The notes under the pieces: model-generated
What the model was told of the DNA's origin: nothing
Seen by the model: only the letters and a program-made list of their open reading frames with translations
Database searches by the model: none
Part shown: one piece after another, positions 62,131 through 64,000 of the stretch
Layout of the letters: every line of letters begins with the position of its first letter
Position numbering within the stretch: position 1 is the stretch's first letter
NCBI RefSeq assembly: GCF_001280005.1
Contig: NZ_LGDW01000155.1
Location: 19,644 to 83,643, forward strand
Source of the DNA: Streptomyces sp. NRRL WC-3618
GTDB taxonomy: Bacteria; Actinomycetota; Actinomycetes; Streptomycetales; Streptomycetaceae
DNA: 64,000 nucleotides
Direction of reading: 5' to 3'
Made by a program: the position numbers and the translations under genes

Positions 62131-63300
62131 TCACGCGGAGGGGGTGCGTGCCCCGCGCAGTGCCGTGATGCACGAGGCGATGGCCTCCTGGAGCTCCTCC
62201 AGCTGCTGGACCATGTCGTCCTCGGCGAACTCCTGGACGTCGTCGAAGGTCAGCTCCTCGAACGCCTTCGTCGCCTTCGTGAGGCTGCTGTAGAACTTCG
62301 TCCGCCGTTCCTGGACGCGCAGTTCGGGGTCCGCCTCGACGGCCTCGACGACGAGGTTCTTGAGGGTGTCGTAGGCCTCGCTCGCCCACTCGCCGGTGTC
62401 CTCGTCCTCGTCCAGCTCGTCGAGCAGGGACAGGTGCCGTTCGGCTTCCTGGCGCAGGTCCACGGGCGCTTCGATGGTCTGCCCGGCGGGCGTCTTGACC
62501 TGGCCGGACTCGGCGATCTGGCGGACGTATCCGACGCGGTCGGCCGACCGGGACTCGGAGGCCACGGCCTTCTTCAGGTCGTCGGTGCGGACGATGTCAC
62601 GCGCCAGCTCGGCCTGGAGATCCGGGTCCTCCTTGATCCGGTCCAGCAGCGCGTGGCGGGCGGCGCGGGCGGTCGAGGGGTCGGCCATGATCGCGGCCCG
62701 CAGAGCGGTGGGGTTCTCCGCGACCTCCAGCGCCTTGGTCGGCCGGATGCCCTCCGCCTCGGCGGCCTCGGTGATGGCGGTGCCGCGCTCCGAACCGGCG
62801 CTGGAACGGGAGCTGTAGTAGGTGAGCCACAGGTCGGCGCCCGGGAGTTCGACCTCCTCGCCGGGGGCCAGCGCCTCGAAGTGCGGGACGACACCGTCGT
62901 CGGCGGCCTTGTCCCAGGCCTTGTAGTACCGCATGACGCGCTCGGGCGAGCAGTCGGCGAGAGCGGCGAACTCCTTGGCGGAGACCTTCGGCGTCTCACC
63001 CGCGGGCTGACCGCCGGGCCGCACGCTCCGCGCCACCCGCAGCCCGAAGGCCCAGCCTCCCGTCCGCGCGTACACTCCGAACTCCCGCGCGTCACGCGCC
63101 ACGAGCGGGGACACGTCGACGGCGGCCTCGCCGGGCTCGGTCGCAGGTTCGGTGGCGGACTCGACGGCGGGCTCCGCGACCGGCTCGGACCACTCGGCCC
63201 CGTCGAACTCCTCGGACAGCGGGGACACTTCGGGCGCCTGTGACTGCTCCGAGGACTCAGGGGTCTGGGACGTTTCGGACAGGGCGATCGCTACGGTCAC
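62131..63300 (-). CDS. Conserved hypothetical protein with HTH-like segment (389 aa)
   Basis: GTG start with GGGAG 6 nt upstream. An acidic Glu/Ala/Pro N-terminus (1-65) precedes VSAKEFAALADCSPERVMRYYKAWDKAADDG (about 105-135), an HTH-like stretch. Then an Arg/Ala/Glu-rich helical middle (TARAARHALLDRIKEDPDLQAELARDIVR) and long C-terminal helices rich in Glu and Leu. No membrane span. It looks like a DNA- or chromosome-associated actinobacterial protein, but I cannot name the family. Confidence 0.65.
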   Translation of the reverse strand: MTVAIALSETSQTPESSEQSQAPEVSPLSEEFDGAEWSEPVAEPAVESATEPATEPGEAAVDVSPLVARDAREFGVYARTGGWAFGLRVARSVRPGGQPAGETPKVSAKEFAALADCSPERVMRYYKAWDKAADDGVVPHFEALAPGEEVELPGADLWLTYYSSRSSAGSERGTAITEAAEAEGIRPTKALEVAENPTALRAAIMADPSTARAARHALLDRIKEDPDLQAELARDIVRTDDLKKAVASESRSADRVGYVRQIAESGQVKTPAGQTIEAPVDLRQEAERHLSLLDELDEDEDTGEWASEAYDTLKNLVVEAVEADPELRVQERRTKFYSSLTKATKAFEELTFDDVQEFAEDDMVQQLEELQEAIASCITALRGARTPSA

Positions 63301-63478
63301 AGGTGACTCCCGGGCGTGGCTGGACGGAATGCGAAGGTGCAGACAGGCAGCCTATATGCGCGCATTGACGACGCTTTGACAGACCGCTTCGACAGGCTGG
63401 GCTCCCCGGATCCCGGCCTGTCACCGTACCCGTACGCCCGGTGGTCGACACGTGTACCCGCCCATGCCTGTGGGCCGG

Positions 63479-64000
63479 TCACTCTCTGAAGGTCCGGAAA
63501 AAGGCGTCCAGCGCCTGCCGGTTGGCGGTGTCGTTCCAGTCGGCGGCGGGCGTCGTCCAGCGCAGCGAGTAGCCCGTGTTCTCGCCGACGAGGAAACCAC
63601 GGCCGAGCGTGCGGATCCGGGTGCCCTCGAAGTCGGACAGCCACTCCATGTCGGCCGAGCTCCGCCCGCGATAGGTCGCCGCCCGGATCACGCCGATCCG
63701 CTGGAAGCCGATGTCGGCCTGGCTCAGGGCCGGCTCGACGTCGTCGCGCCACACGGCCACCGGGTCCGACGACCGGAGCTGCTGGCTGAACGTGATGGTC
63801 AGGGTACGCGGGTCGCCGTCGGCCCCGAACAGGATGCGGTAGGCACTGTTGCCGGGTCTGATGTCCTCGCTCAGCCGCTTCCACCCCTGGGGGAGGGCGA
63901 CGGAGAACCCCTCCGGGGCGTTGTACACCCGGAACCCCGCGGGCAGCGCCGTGGCGGTTGCCGAGGGAGTGGGCGTGGGCGTCGGGGTCGGGCAGGGCGG
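63479..64000 (-). CDS. C-terminal part of a larger protein (extracellular domain, possibly of a Ser/Thr kinase)
   Basis: The reading frame enters from the right edge without a start. It opens with a Pro/Thr-rich linker (PTPTPTPTPSATATALPAG) and continues with FRVYNAPEGFSVALPQGWKRLSEDIRPGNSAYRILFGADGDPRTLTITF, DMEWLSDFEGTRIRTLGRGF and YSLRWTTPAADW before its stop. This is the layout of the outer end of Streptomyces membrane kinases or of a lipoprotein; the identity needs the missing N-terminal part. Confidence 0.6.
   Translation of the reverse strand, partial: PPCPTPTPTPTPSATATALPAGFRVYNAPEGFSVALPQGWKRLSEDIRPGNSAYRILFGADGDPRTLTITFSQQLRSSDPVAVWRDDVEPALSQADIGFQRIGVIRAATYRGRSSADMEWLSDFEGTRIRTLGRGFLVGENTGYSLRWTTPAADWNDTANRQALDAFFRTFRE

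Noticed and set aside
1..64000. CRISPR arrays, tRNA or rRNA genes, phage attachment sites, insertion sequences
   Set aside because: I found no regularly spaced repeats, cloverleaf-like stretches, transposase motifs or duplicated att-type sequences on reading; a covariance-model search would be needed to exclude a missed small RNA.

Overview
The window is high-GC actinobacterial chromosome, almost certainly Streptomyces. Third codon positions are nearly all G/C and GTG starts are frequent. Many genes begin at or next to a transcription start, with a TANNNT box 6-8 nt before the start codon. The families are typical of the genus: PF04672 methyltransferases, DUF6479, ROK and RpiR regulators, twin-arginine secreted enzymes and an ATP-grasp RiPP. 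I saw no rRNA, tRNA, CRISPR array, prophage or intact insertion sequence. Genes are packed on both strands in short operons.

Left part (1-15.5 kb). A truncated membrane protein, a secreted L,D-transpeptidase, a Gfo/Idh/MocA oxidoreductase divergent from a ROK regulator, a tiny conserved-looking protein, a membrane-anchored trypsin-like protease and a PF04672 methyltransferase. At 6.6-9.4 kb lies a decayed glucarate-type sugar-acid operon: two genes that lost their 5' ends at one shared junction, an intact KDG dehydratase, and a glucarate dehydratase with an internal frameshifting deletion. Then come an F420-type PPOX protein, a large secreted alpha/beta hydrolase, a DUF35 zinc-ribbon protein with its neighbouring TetR regulator (a shared operator-like motif precedes both), and a peptidoglycan-binding membrane protein.

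Centre (15.5-34.6 kb). An RpiR regulator, a PMT-type glycosyltransferase, and a Tat-secreted PAP2 phosphatase with an autotransporter-type beta repeat. Next is a carbohydrate locus: a BadF/GlcNAc-kinase-like sugar kinase divergent from a ROK regulator, a binding lipoprotein, two permeases, and two large cytoplasmic proteins that look like (alpha/alpha) toroid polysaccharide-processing enzymes. After a strong terminator come a P-loop kinase, a serine hydrolase, an HTH-TOBE protein, and a two-gene metal-type permease module facing a zinc-free ribosomal protein L32 with a Zur-like palindrome.

Right part (34.8-64 kb). A compact graspetide locus (63-aa precursor plus ATP-grasp ligase), DUF6479, a second PF04672 methyltransferase, a TPR protein with His-rich and Cys-rich ends, a PatB-type aminotransferase, an ArsR sensor divergent from a His-tailed MFS exporter, a YcnI copper-type protein, and the translationally coupled mutA-mutB-meaB methylmalonyl-CoA mutase operon. 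The rest is housekeeping and accessory genes: SMI1, DinB, VOC, APH, DUF3105, RNase HI with a zinc-like tail, a flavin monooxygenase, a cholesterol-oxidase-like flavoprotein, an aldo/keto reductase and membrane proteins. The 5' region of the DUF2238 gene carries a striking hairpin that buries its Shine-Dalgarno sequence. The window ends inside what looks like the extracellular part of a larger membrane protein.
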